From NCBI RefSeq assembly GCF_000247605.1, contig NC_016894.1, positions 2,531,732-2,595,731 of the forward strand: a stretch of DNA of 64,000 bases, read 5' to 3'. Source of the stretch: Acetobacterium woodii DSM 1030 (GTDB lineage: Bacteria > Bacillota > Clostridia > Eubacteriales > Eubacteriaceae). The translations under genes were made by a program, and so were the position numbers. Positions within the stretch are counted from its first letter, which is position 1. Every line of letters begins with the position of its first letter. The notes under the pieces are model-generated. The model searched no databases and was not told where the DNA came from. It was given only the letters and a program-made list of their open reading frames with translations. This document shows positions 56,156 through 64,000 of this stretch, in pieces.

Positions 56156-58381
56156 CTAATTCGTTGGTGTTGCCGGATCTGTTGGTGTTGTTGGATCTGT
56201 TGGTGTTGTTGGATCTGTTGGCGTCGTTGGATCCGTTGGTGTTGTTGGATCCGTTGGCGTCGTTGGATCCGTTGGCGTCGTTGGATCCGTTGGTGTTGTC
56301 GGCTCCGTTGGTGTCGTTGGCTCCGTCGGCGTTGTCGGCGTAGTTGGTGTTGTCGGTTTTGTCTTATCTTCCTTAGTGGTATCATCTTTTTTAGTGTCAT
56401 CCACTGTTTTTTCCTTAGCTCCGGGATCAAGTGTCGCTGCTCCTGATGTTTCACCTTCATCCGAGGTTCGTTCCATTTCCGTTGTGGTCAACAAGTCCTG
56501 ATTAATCACTTGTCTTAAGTAACTTCCATAGATAGCTGCCGACATATAACTACCACCACCAAGAATGTAATTTTCCGGGCTTCCTAGCCATATTGAAGTC
56601 GTTAGATTCCCCGTAATTCCGGTAAACCATAAATCTTTTTCCTCTTCTGTTGTTCCTGTTTTACCACCCGTTGTATAAATCTGTGAAGCTCCGCTACCGG
56701 TACCATAACTTACTTCATCAACTAAAATGCTCATCATATTAGTCGCGGTGGTATCTGTCATCACTTTGCGCGTTACCGCATTCGATGCATTCCTTTCAAA
56801 AATGACATCACCATTTATTTGTTCAATTTTCGTCACAAAATATGGTTTATTATAAACCCCGCTATTATTAAAAATGTTGAATGCCCCTGCCATTTCGAGT
56901 GGTTTGATCCCATAGGTCATTCCCCCTAAAGCCGTTGCTAAATTATAATCGGAGTCTTCAAAAGTTGAAATTCCCATAGTCTGCATAAAAGCAACCGCCG
57001 CTTCTGGCCCAAGTTTATTGTAAATTTTAACCGCCGGAATATTATATGAATAAACAAGCGCTTGCCGAACCGTTACTATTCCATGATAGCCACCGCCATA
57101 ATTATGGGGAGCATATCCGCCAAAATCGGTTGGTGCATCAAGAATGGTCGTTGACGGTGTAATTAAACCTTTTTCCATCGCTGCTGAATAAAAAAGCGGT
57201 TTAATATTGGAGCCTGGTTGTCTTGGCGTATTTGCCATATCAATTTGCGTATTCCCACCGTAATAAGCTCTGACAGCACCGTCAAGATCAACACTAACAA
57301 CTGCACCGGTTTCGTCAGTCAAACCATAATTGTCCAGTCCGGTGTACAGACTGTCAATCGCATCGGCCTGCATGTTCGAATTAATTGTCGTATATATTCG
57401 GTAGCCGCCACTGGCAATATTTTCCTTGATGTAATCAATTGCCTGATCTTCAGTAATCCCCCGTTCCTGCATTACCGAAGAAGCTTTTAATGTCGCATAT
57501 TCATCCAGTGCCCGTCCCACAAACGCTTCATATCCGTCAACAATCTGATCGTTGCTATTAAGTGTTGCCGGATCTCTAATAACTAGTTCCTCTGCATAGG
57601 CGGCATCTGCTTCTGCTTGCGTAATATATTTTTCTTTAACCATTCGGGTCAGAACTTCCAATTGACGTTTTTTTGCTGCCTCGAAATCGGTATTTGGGGC
57701 ATAAGCACTGGGCGCCTGCGGCAACCCCGCTAACATTGCTGCTTCGGCCAGATCTACGTCTGACACCGACTTATTGAAATAGGTTTTTGACGCTTCTTCA
57801 ATTCCATACGCACCTGAGCCAAAATAATACTCATTAAAATACATTTCCAGGATCTGGTCTTTCGTGTATTTTTTTTCCAATTGAAGTGCTATCGAGATTT
57901 CCTTAAGCTTTCTCACAACCTTTTGTTGAGTTGTTTGTTCTGTTGCAATATCGGGCAGAAACAACACCCTGGCGAGCTGCTGGGTGATGGTACTCGCACC
58001 TTCACTTATTCCATTACTGGCGATATTGGCGAAAAATGCTCGCACAATCCCCATCATGTCAATCCCAAAATGCTCGTAAAATCGCGAGTCTTCAACTGAA
58101 ACCAAGGCATGTTGCAATTGAATTGGAATCTGATCAATAGTTACATTCGTGCGGTTCTCTGTATATAATTCAGCAATGACCGTGTTATCCGCTGAATAAA
58201 TTTCCGTTTTATCTTTCGCCATATACTGATAATCGGATATATCAACGCGATTAGCGGCATATATTGAATAGACAACACCAACCCCCAGAATACCCAAAAC
58301 TAAAAGAACAATGAGCACTTTTACCCCAATATGCTTTTTTTTCTTCCGTCTTTTTATTCCTTTTTTTTGCTTTTCACTCAT
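56156..58381 (-). CDS. pbpA: Class A penicillin-binding protein with proline/threonine repeat tail
   Basis: 741 residues. Cytoplasmic basic head, membrane helix about 21-43, GT51 transglycosylase domain (EDSRFYEHFGIDMMGI, GASTITQQLAR), transpeptidase domain with active-site Ser in PGSNIKPLF (near 390), SYN-type motif and KTGTTEEE (near 575). After about residue 660 the tail is acidic then repetitive, seven PTTPTD units plus related PTTPTE copies. Makes and cross-links peptidoglycan. It follows the RluA-type gene by 14 bases. Confidence 0.93.
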   Translation of the reverse strand: MSEKQKKGIKRRKKKKHIGVKVLIVLLVLGILGVGVVYSIYAANRVDISDYQYMAKDKTEIYSADNTVIAELYTENRTNVTIDQIPIQLQHALVSVEDSRFYEHFGIDMMGIVRAFFANIASNGISEGASTITQQLARVLFLPDIATEQTTQQKVVRKLKEISIALQLEKKYTKDQILEMYFNEYYFGSGAYGIEEASKTYFNKSVSDVDLAEAAMLAGLPQAPSAYAPNTDFEAAKKRQLEVLTRMVKEKYITQAEADAAYAEELVIRDPATLNSNDQIVDGYEAFVGRALDEYATLKASSVMQERGITEDQAIDYIKENIASGGYRIYTTINSNMQADAIDSLYTGLDNYGLTDETGAVVSVDLDGAVRAYYGGNTQIDMANTPRQPGSNIKPLFYSAAMEKGLITPSTTILDAPTDFGGYAPHNYGGGYHGIVTVRQALVYSYNIPAVKIYNKLGPEAAVAFMQTMGISTFEDSDYNLATALGGMTYGIKPLEMAGAFNIFNNSGVYNKPYFVTKIEQINGDVIFERNASNAVTRKVMTDTTATNMMSILVDEVSYGTGSGASQIYTTGGKTGTTEEEKDLWFTGITGNLTTSIWLGSPENYILGGGSYMSAAIYGSYLRQVINQDLLTTTEMERTSDEGETSGAATLDPGAKEKTVDDTKKDDTTKEDKTKPTTPTTPTTPTEPTTPTEPTTPTDPTTPTDPTTPTDPTTPTDPTTPTDPTTPTDPTTPTDPATPTN
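56160..56345. repeat. 18-bp tandem repeats encoding the PBP1A tail
   Basis: About nine to ten copies of an 18-bp unit (plus strand GGATCCGTTGGTGTTGTT-like), with GGATCT/GGATCC in seven and GGCTCC in two. Third-base variation among copies shows they are old, but the last copies are nearly identical. The unit is a multiple of three, so copy number can change without shifting the frame. Confidence 0.85.
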
Positions 58382-58395
58382 TTTATCACCTTTTT

Positions 58396-59325
58396 CTATT
58401 TATAATCTACTAGACGTTTTCTAAGGTCTAGAAACGCATTGCTATATTCAGCCTGAACAAATAAATGTTTTTTACTGGGCAGCGATAACTCAAGACTCCG
58501 TGCATGAAGCGCCTGATGGGCCATTTCAAAATTATTGGTTTGTTCCTGATCATCTAAGCCGTATAGTGGGTCACCTATAATTGGATTTCCTAAATATTTC
58601 AGATGTACACGAATTTGATGTGTCCGTCCGGTTTCAAGCACCAGTTCGACTAATGATGCATTTTTATATTCTTCCAGTACTTTATAGTTGGTAATCGAAG
58701 GTTTCCCCGATTCCATTACCACGCGATGTATACTATCTTCATAAGGTTGTCCAATCGGAGCCGTGATCACACCTTCATGGCTAGGTAAGCGACCATGAAC
58801 TAAAGCATGGTAAACTTTTTTCACGTTACCTAAGTCCGCTTCCTTTTGTACAAAATGATGAACATATTTGTTTTTGGCAATCGCTACAATACCTGTTGTA
58901 TCACGATCCAATCGATTGATAAAACGAATCTTTGCCGAAATACCATTATTCATCCAGTAATAACTGATATAATTTGCCAAAGTATCCAACTGATGACTTT
59001 TGGTCGGATGGGTTACACAAAACGGTGGCTTATTAACCACCAGCAATTCGTCATCTTCATAAACAATATCAAGTTTACCAAAAATCGGCTCTCCATCAAT
59101 TTGCTCCAGCGGCATTTTAATTTCAATAATATCCCCAGGTTTAATATTCTGGCCCAGAAAACATTCTTTATGGTTTAAACTCACCTTACCAATTCGTTTA
59201 ATTTCTCTAATTAATCGACTGGAGTAACAGTATCGCTTAACAAGCTCTTCTCTGACTAGCTTTTCATGATTTTCCGCAATGCGATATGTATAAATAAGAC
59301 TAATATCCTTACCTCCCAGTTTCAT
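58396..59325 (-). CDS. RluA family pseudouridine synthase
   Basis: 309 residues. S4-like N-terminal part (about 25-75), then the catalytic domain with NRLDRDTTGIVAIAKN (D140 nucleophile) and LETGRTHQIRVHLKYLG. This is a second, distinct RluA-type enzyme in the window; the target is unknown. It has its own promoter (59380-59409). Confidence 0.91.
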   Translation of the reverse strand: MKLGGKDISLIYTYRIAENHEKLVREELVKRYCYSSRLIREIKRIGKVSLNHKECFLGQNIKPGDIIEIKMPLEQIDGEPIFGKLDIVYEDDELLVVNKPPFCVTHPTKSHQLDTLANYISYYWMNNGISAKIRFINRLDRDTTGIVAIAKNKYVHHFVQKEADLGNVKKVYHALVHGRLPSHEGVITAPIGQPYEDSIHRVVMESGKPSITNYKVLEEYKNASLVELVLETGRTHQIRVHLKYLGNPIIGDPLYGLDDQEQTNNFEMAHQALHARSLELSLPSKKHLFVQAEYSNAFLDLRKRLVDYK

Positions 59326-59379
59326 TTTTTTATTGCAATAATTTCATCACTTTTTTAATATCCTACTAAAACATGAACT

Positions 59380-59409
59380 ATTATATCTCAAAAATCAGTA
59401 ATGTGTCAG
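59380..59409 (-). promoter_or_regulatory. Sigma-A promoter for the RluA-type synthase and PBP1A run
   Basis: CTGACA (59404-59409), an 18-base spacer and TATAAT (59380-59385) on the minus strand. About 55 bases upstream of the ATG. Confidence 0.7.
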
Positions 59410-59437
59410 CCTTTTTGTTTTTTTGTCAAATTATTCG

Positions 59438-60145
59438 CTATAAAAGCCTTTCCTGTTTAAAACTTAAGAAAGAACCGCGGCCAATGATAATATGATCAAT
59501 CACTGATATCCCTAACAGTTCGCCGGCATCAACAAGTCGTTTCGTAATATGTTTATCTTCCGTACTTGGTTCGGGATCACCAGAAGGATGATTGTGCGCT
59601 AAAATGATGGCGGCTGCATGTTGGCGAATTGCTTTGATAAAAACTTCACGCGGATGAACTAATGCCGCATTAAGGATTCCAACGCTGATCCCCTCAACTT
59701 TAATAATCTGGTTTTTGGTATCTAAAATGATGATCTTAAAACTTTCCTGTTTGAGATATTGCATTTCATCCATTAATAAATCAACAACATCGCTGGGACT
59801 TGAAACTTTCACATTAATGCTATTTTTTTGTTTTACGCGTATTCCCAGTTCAATCGCTGCTTTAATTTGACAGGCTTTGACAATGCCGACTCCTGCTAAA
59901 TTGGGATTACGTTTGAGTTCCAGCACATCAACCTGGTGAAAATAAGACAAATCATTATCTATAAATTCAATGATCTTTCGGCTAACCTCAACTGATGTTG
60001 CATCCTTAGTTCCGGTTCGAATGATGATCGCAAGGAGCTCTGCATTACTTAAACTTTTCGCCCCAAAGCGAATCATTTTTTCCTGTGGTCGTTCATCTTC
60101 TGGAAGTTCTTTGATCGAAACATGATAAGCAGTCTTATCTCCCAC
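59438..60145 (-). CDS. radC: RadC/JAB-domain protein
   Basis: 235 residues. N-terminal helix-hairpin-helix-like part (LSNAELLAIIIRTGTKDATS, LAGVGIVKACQIKAAIELG) and a C-terminal JAMM metal site HNHPSGDPEPS (near 183). Cellular role is unsettled. The start is GTG at 60145 with GAGGAGG 6 bases before it. Confidence 0.94.
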   Translation of the reverse strand: MGDKTAYHVSIKELPEDERPQEKMIRFGAKSLSNAELLAIIIRTGTKDATSVEVSRKIIEFIDNDLSYFHQVDVLELKRNPNLAGVGIVKACQIKAAIELGIRVKQKNSINVKVSSPSDVVDLLMDEMQYLKQESFKIIILDTKNQIIKVEGISVGILNAALVHPREVFIKAIRQHAAAIILAHNHPSGDPEPSTEDKHITKRLVDAGELLGISVIDHIIIGRGSFLSFKQERLL

Positions 60146-60266
60146 ACTTAGCCTCCTCGCACCTACAATAGTACTATTTTAACAGAATTCTTATTCATTT
60201 TATACATGTTTCCTAAAATTCTCATTAAAATTTTGATTAAAAACTTAATTGTCATAATTTTTTAAG

Positions 60267-60302
60267 AAAAAGACCTCCCATTGAAAAATGAGAGGTCTTT
60301 TA
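60267..60302. terminator. Terminator of the rnf operon
   Basis: AAAAAGACCTC and GAGGTCTTTT arms with inner CAT/ATG pairs; T-runs on both sides make it bidirectional. It lies about 135 bases after the rnfB stop. Confidence 0.88.
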
Positions 60303-60360
60303 ATATTACCATTATTAAAAAATTGTTTGTTGATTCTTTTCAAACTTTGTTTTATCCAAT

Positions 60361-60391
60361 GATCACTTTCACTTAATCAAGTTTGGTGATC
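60361..60391. other. Stem-loop in the rnfB 3' untranslated region
   Basis: GATCAC (60361-60366) pairs with GTGATC (60386-60391), and within it ACTT (60371-60374) pairs with AAGT (60379-60382) around an AATC tetraloop, separated by a 4/3-base internal loop. It stands between the rnfB stop (60434) and the terminator and could protect the 3' end of the mRNA. Confidence 0.5.
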
Positions 60392-60433
60392 TAAGCTAAC
60401 ACCTTCTGCTAGTTTTTTGATATGTTTAAATAT

Positions 60434-61435
60434 CTATTTGGTTTTATTTGGACGCATTTCAATCGCACTTTTTCGGCATTTGTCAAAACAGATGCCACAA
60501 CCAATGCACATATCATGATCAATAACATAAGGTGGTTTTTTAATTTCACCAGTAATTGCGTTTACCGGACAATTTTTAGCACACAATCCGCACGCAATAC
60601 AATTTTCTTCAATAATATAAGCCGTTGATTTTCCATATTCCACGTCGCCGGAAATACAATTCATCGGACACTTATCAACACATTCGTAACATTGACGACA
60701 CTTGTCATAATCAATTTTCGCACAATTATTTTCGACTGTAATTGCATCAAACCGACAAGCTTTAACGCAAGCGCCACAAGCAATACATGCCGTAGTACAT
60801 GATAATCGGGCAATTTTACCTTTATCAAAATTATGACATTTAACAATTACTTCCTGAGCTTCAGGGACTAACGTCATAATTGATTTTGGACAAGCCTCGA
60901 CGCATTTACCACAAGAAGTACATTTTTCCGGATCTACCTTTGGCAGACCATCTTCGCCAATAACAATTGCATCAAATGGGCAAACGGCTTTACAGGTTCC
61001 ATATCCCAGACAACCATAGCGACAGCCTTTTGAACCACCTGAAGCGATCATGGCTTCACGACAATCCATTTCACCATAATATTCGGCGCGGTTAGGTGCC
61101 GTCTCGCAGGTTCCCTGACAAATGACCGTGGCCACTTTTTTAACGGCACTGCCCGCTTCCATTCCCATAATTTCGGCAACAGCAGCAGCACAAGATGCCC
61201 CACCAACAGGACAGGCATCAATTGCCGCAGATCCACCAACAATATTGGCTGCCAAAGCATCACAACCTGGTAAACCGCAACCACCACAATTTGCTCCAGG
61301 CAGGGCAGCTCTAACTAAAGGCACCCGTGGATCTTCATATACTTCAAATACCTTAGCAGCAATAGCAAGACCAATTCCAAAAATTAATCCGAATACGCCG
61401 AGGATACCGACCGGAACTAAAATCGCATTTAACAT
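60434..61435 (-). CDS. rnfB: Rnf complex subunit RnfB (iron-sulfur protein)
   Basis: 333 residues. N-terminal membrane helix (about 3-25), then GANCGGCGLPGC for the first cluster, a four-Cys stretch GCRYGCLGYGTCKAVCP and five ferredoxin-type motifs (CTSCGKCVEACP, CIACGACVKACR, CRQCYECVDKCP, CIACGLCAKNCP, CIGCGICFDKCR). It is the entry for electrons from reduced ferredoxin. The length and number of clusters match Acetobacterium RnfB. Last gene of rnfCDGEAB. Confidence 0.97.
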   Translation of the reverse strand: MLNAILVPVGILGVFGLIFGIGLAIAAKVFEVYEDPRVPLVRAALPGANCGGCGLPGCDALAANIVGGSAAIDACPVGGASCAAAVAEIMGMEAGSAVKKVATVICQGTCETAPNRAEYYGEMDCREAMIASGGSKGCRYGCLGYGTCKAVCPFDAIVIGEDGLPKVDPEKCTSCGKCVEACPKSIMTLVPEAQEVIVKCHNFDKGKIARLSCTTACIACGACVKACRFDAITVENNCAKIDYDKCRQCYECVDKCPMNCISGDVEYGKSTAYIIEENCIACGLCAKNCPVNAITGEIKKPPYVIDHDMCIGCGICFDKCRKSAIEMRPNKTK

Positions 61436-61447
61436 TTCAATATCCTC

Positions 61448-62026
61448 CTAACCTAATTTCATTCCGGAGAATCCCAAAAATGCAATCGCCATTAAACCAG
61501 CGGTTAATAATGCAATCGGGAACCCTTCAAGTGCTTTTGGCACTGCCGAAGTTTCAAGTCGTTCACGAATACCGGCAAAAAGAACAATTGCAAGCGTGAA
61601 ACCTAATGCTGCACCAACACCATTAAAAATGGTTTCGATGAAGTTGTATTCATTTTGAATATTAATTAACGCCACCCCAAGTACCGCACAGTTGGTCGTA
61701 ATCAAAGGAAGATATACACCCAGCGCCTGATACAAAGAGGGACTAGACTTCTTGATAATCATTTCTACTAATTGCACCAAAGCCGCAATAATTAAAATAA
61801 ATGCAATTGTTTGAAGATAACCAAGACTCAGTGGATCGAGAATTGCATATTGAACCACATAAGTGATCGCCGAAGCTAAAGCCATAACAAAGGTTACAGC
61901 AACCCCCATCCCAACAGCGGTTTCGACTTGTTTAGAAACCCCTAAAAACGGACAAATACCTAAAAATCGCGACAGTACAAAGTTATTAACAAAAATCGCA
62001 CTGATCATTATAAAAATTAAAGTCAT
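61448..62026 (-). CDS. rnfA: Rnf complex subunit RnfA
   Basis: 192 residues, six membrane helices. NNFVLSRFLGICPFLGVSKQ near the N-terminus contains the cysteine that, with its partner in RnfE, holds a membrane [2Fe-2S] cluster in characterised complexes; ITTNCAVLGVALIN carries the second conserved Cys. Pairs with RnfE in inverted topology. Confidence 0.97.
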   Translation of the reverse strand: MTLIFIMISAIFVNNFVLSRFLGICPFLGVSKQVETAVGMGVAVTFVMALASAITYVVQYAILDPLSLGYLQTIAFILIIAALVQLVEMIIKKSSPSLYQALGVYLPLITTNCAVLGVALINIQNEYNFIETIFNGVGAALGFTLAIVLFAGIRERLETSAVPKALEGFPIALLTAGLMAIAFLGFSGMKLG

Positions 62027-62038
62027 CGATATCTCCCC

Positions 62039-62629
62039 CTATGCCTTTTTTGTTTTCCAGTTAATGAGACCAATTAAAAGACCAAGGGTTAAAAATGCCC
62101 CAGGAGGCAGGATCATTAACAATACCGGTTCATAAGCTGCCCCGAATAAAGAAAATCCAAAAATACTGCCAGCCCCTAAAATTTCACGGATCGATCCCAA
62201 AATGGTTAATGCCAACGTAAAACCAAGACCCATTCCGACGGCATCGGCAAACGAGTCAGCAATCCCATTCGAAAAAGCAAACGCTTCGGCTCGAGCCAGA
62301 ATAATACAGTTAACAACAATCAATGGAATAAAAATTCCCAGTGCCGCATCCAAGGCTGGTACATAAGCTTTCATCAACATCCCAACAATGGTAACGAACG
62401 ATGCAATAACAACAACAAAGGCCGGTATTCGGATATTATCCGGTATTACTTTCCGTAATGCCGAGATAGCGACATTTGAGCCAATCAATACCAGCATCGT
62501 TGCCAGCCCCATCCCCATACCATTGATAGCTGATGTGGTAACCGCCAAAGTCGGACACATCCCCAATACAAGTACAAAGGTGGGATTTTCTCGAATAATT
62601 CCTCGAGTAAGATTCTTCATAAAATTCAT
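62039..62629 (-). CDS. rnfE: Rnf complex subunit RnfE
   Basis: 196 residues, six membrane helices. [23 protein letters not shown] and [17 protein letters not shown] contain the conserved cysteines. Membrane electron path together with RnfA. It follows rnfG by 15 bases. Confidence 0.97.
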   Translation of the reverse strand: MNFMKNLTRGIIRENPTFVLVLGMCPTLAVTTSAINGMGMGLATMLVLIGSNVAISALRKVIPDNIRIPAFVVVIASFVTIVGMLMKAYVPALDAALGIFIPLIVVNCIILARAEAFAFSNGIADSFADAVGMGLGFTLALTILGSIREILGAGSIFGFSLFGAAYEPVLLMILPPGAFLTLGLLIGLINWKTKKA

Positions 62630-62644
62630 CTTTACTTTTCCCTC

Positions 62645-63268
62645 CTATTTCGACAAATTCTGGTAAACTTGAATCGACATGTTTACCCCGGAAGTAACTG
62701 CTTTTGAAGTAATGGTGGAACCAGTAATTGCCTGAATCTCGTTACTTCCTTCTTTTGTGGTACCTTTTACAACAACCAATTCTTCTTTTGCAGATTTCCC
62801 AGTAAATTGATCATTCCAGACTCCTGAAGCTTTCGCGCCCAAACCTGGGGTTTCATTACTTTTAATAATTGTAATGCCCGTGATAACGCCATCTGCGGAA
62901 ATACCGGTCAGCACTTGAACTTCTCCGGCATAACCACTGGTAGGTCCGGTTTTTACGGTGTATCCAACAACTTCACCATTACTTTTTCCGATATATACTT
63001 CCAGCAATTCTTCTGGTTTTTCCATTCCGATTTCACTTGCTATTTTTTCAACATCTTTAGCAGGTACGGCTTCAAAATCAGCCGCTTTCGGAAGTACTTC
63101 CTGACGAGCCACCGTATTGGTTTGAACATTCATTTCCTCAATGGTTCCTGCCGTTACGTAATTGGTTAATGCCAGCGCACAGGCTGCTACCGCAGAAATA
63201 ACAAATAAAATTAAACCAAGTTTAAAAACAACTTTCCAATCGATTTGTACTTTTTCTTTGGTTTCCAT
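62645..63268 (-). CDS. rnfG: Rnf complex subunit RnfG (covalent flavoprotein)
   Basis: 207 residues. One N-terminal membrane helix (about 15-37), the rest outside. ETPGLGAKAS precedes the FMN attachment motif GSTITS, where T185 is the likely FMN-phosphoester threonine. The start overlaps the rnfD stop by one base (TAATG). Confidence 0.96.
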   Translation of the reverse strand: METKEKVQIDWKVVFKLGLILFVISAVAACALALTNYVTAGTIEEMNVQTNTVARQEVLPKAADFEAVPAKDVEKIASEIGMEKPEELLEVYIGKSNGEVVGYTVKTGPTSGYAGEVQVLTGISADGVITGITIIKSNETPGLGAKASGVWNDQFTGKSAKEELVVVKGTTKEGSNEIQAITGSTITSKAVTSGVNMSIQVYQNLSK

Positions 63269-64000
63269 TATGCTTTAGCCTCCTTCTTGATCTTGGTTAC
63301 ACCATAGATTCGTTCTTTGGTGAAGCGCTCAATTAGAGGTGTTGCAACATTCATAAGTAGTATTGAATAAGAACATCCTTCTGGATATCCACCATATAGA
63401 CGAATAATCATGGTAATCAAACCACAACCGATTGCATAGATAATTTGACCTTTGGCGGTAACTGGTGACGAAGCATAGTCAGTTGCCATAAAAAATGCCC
63501 CTAACATCACTCCACCGGATACCATATGCACAATTGGATCTTGTCCGACAAGAAGCGCAAAGATCGCAATTGTCAATAAATAAATGGTTGGAATCCGCCA
63601 ACTAATAATGCCTTTATAAATAAGATAAAGTCCACCAATTAACAAAGCTAAAGCCGATATTTCACCAATACAACCGTAAACCCCATTTAATCCCGTGAAT
63701 AAATCCAGCGTTGAAGGCATACTACCTGTTTCTCCAGCTTTTAATAAAGCTAAAGGTGTCGCCGTAGTGACTGTATCAGTTAACGGAATATAAGCGGTGC
63801 TGGTCATATGACCTGGCCAGGAAGCCAATAAAAAGGCTCGAGCAGCAAGTGCCGGATTGATAAAATTCTGACCTAAACCGCCAAAACATTGTTTAACAAT
63901 CGCAATTGCAAAAACTGATCCAACAACACCAATCCACCAGGGTGCATTAATCGGTAAATTGAAAGCTAACAACACACCTGTTACAACCGCACTCCAATCA
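63268..64000 (-). CDS. rnfD: Rnf complex subunit RnfD, 5' end beyond window
   Basis: Multi-helix subunit with a covalent FMN. The frame is open to the window edge; it begins here with DWSAVVTGVLLAFNLPINAPWW, an internal RnfD segment, so the GTG at 63975 is not the start. The FMN threonine lies in DTVTTATPLALLK. GCSYSILLMNVATPLIERF is near the C-terminus. Together with RnfG it should conduct electrons; the complex couples ferredoxin oxidation to Na+ (in Acetobacterium) export. Confidence 0.96.
   Translation of the reverse strand, partial: DWSAVVTGVLLAFNLPINAPWWIGVVGSVFAIAIVKQCFGGLGQNFINPALAARAFLLASWPGHMTSTAYIPLTDTVTTATPLALLKAGETGSMPSTLDLFTGLNGVYGCIGEISALALLIGGLYLIYKGIISWRIPTIYLLTIAIFALLVGQDPIVHMVSGGVMLGAFFMATDYASSPVTAKGQIIYAIGCGLITMIIRLYGGYPEGCSYSILLMNVATPLIERFTKERIYGVTKIKKEAKA

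Noticed and set aside
55972-56343. Plus-strand leucine-rich frame across the cupin and PBP1A tail
   Set aside because: Repeat composition comes from reading the 18-bp coding repeats on the wrong strand.
56160-56345. CRISPR-like regularly spaced repeats
   Set aside because: They are contiguous 18-bp coding repeats with no spacers, in frame with the PBP1A tail.
60422-60628. Short plus-strand frame over the rnfB 3' end
   Set aside because: Antisense of the rnfB ferredoxin motifs, no ribosome binding site or promoter.
1-64000. Mobile elements, defence systems or biosynthetic clusters
   Set aside because: Gene order and gene types are housekeeping throughout; no transposase, integrase, recombinase or defence-type genes were seen.

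Overview
This window is core chromosome of a low-GC, strictly anaerobic Gram-positive acetogen, most likely Acetobacterium or a close relative in the Eubacteriaceae. The best indicator is the right edge: an rnfD-G-E-A-B run encoding the ferredoxin:NAD+ oxidoreductase, with a 333-residue RnfB carrying six ferredoxin-type cysteine motifs. The rest is a Clostridia-type housekeeping assortment. Almost every gene lies on the minus strand; only rpmB and rqcH are on the plus strand. I found no phage, insertion sequence, CRISPR array, defence locus or toxin-antitoxin pair.

Layout, left to right (transcription runs right to left). 1-2.8 kb: 5' part of ilvB, a DUF362 ferredoxin protein, cvfB. 2.9-8.5 kb: one operon from a promoter at 8471-8499 (yloU, fakA-like, recG, rsmD, coaD, a coiled-coil gene). 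8.6 kb: rpmB alone on plus. 8.9-14.4 kb: rlmN, stp, prkC, rsgA, thiN (translation quality, Ser/Thr signalling, ribosome assembly). 14.4-22.5 kb: yicC, gmk, rpoZ, priA, def, fmt, yugP-like peptidase, rsmB. 22.7-24.5 kb: rqcH on plus. 24.5-29 kb: tRNA-Pro(GGG), then a frameshifted HlyD-like gene, yggS, sepF, yggT, ylmH, rluD-type (division cluster). 29-31.4 kb: aspS-rseC. 31.5-42.8 kb: gltX, secD, secF, recJ, apt, relA/spoT, dtd, an MBL hydrolase, hemZ. 42.8-50.3 kb: tig, clpP, clpX, lon, engB, queG (protein quality control). 50.4-55 kb: a complete branched-chain amino-acid ABC transporter (livJHMGF). 55-60 kb: radC, an RluA-type synthase, a PBP1A with a repeat tail, a cupin, nth. 60.4-64 kb: rnfB, A, E, G and most of rnfD.

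I see no whole new multi-gene system. The unusual signals are inside ordinary genes and leaders: a PriA that has lost Walker A and motif VI but kept its zinc-binding cysteines; a recJ whose conserved N-terminus can only be reached from a non-canonical AUC start; a ten-A homopolymer that breaks the membrane anchor of the HlyD-like gene just after the tRNA; and two structured intergenic or leader elements (prkC-rsgA and yicC) that look like unassigned RNA elements.

For several genes the start was moved from the longest reading frame to the codon with the best ribosome binding site (recG, fakA, rsgA, prkC, lon, tig, livH, yggT, thiN, DUF362). All function calls rest on motif recognition and gene order, with no database search.
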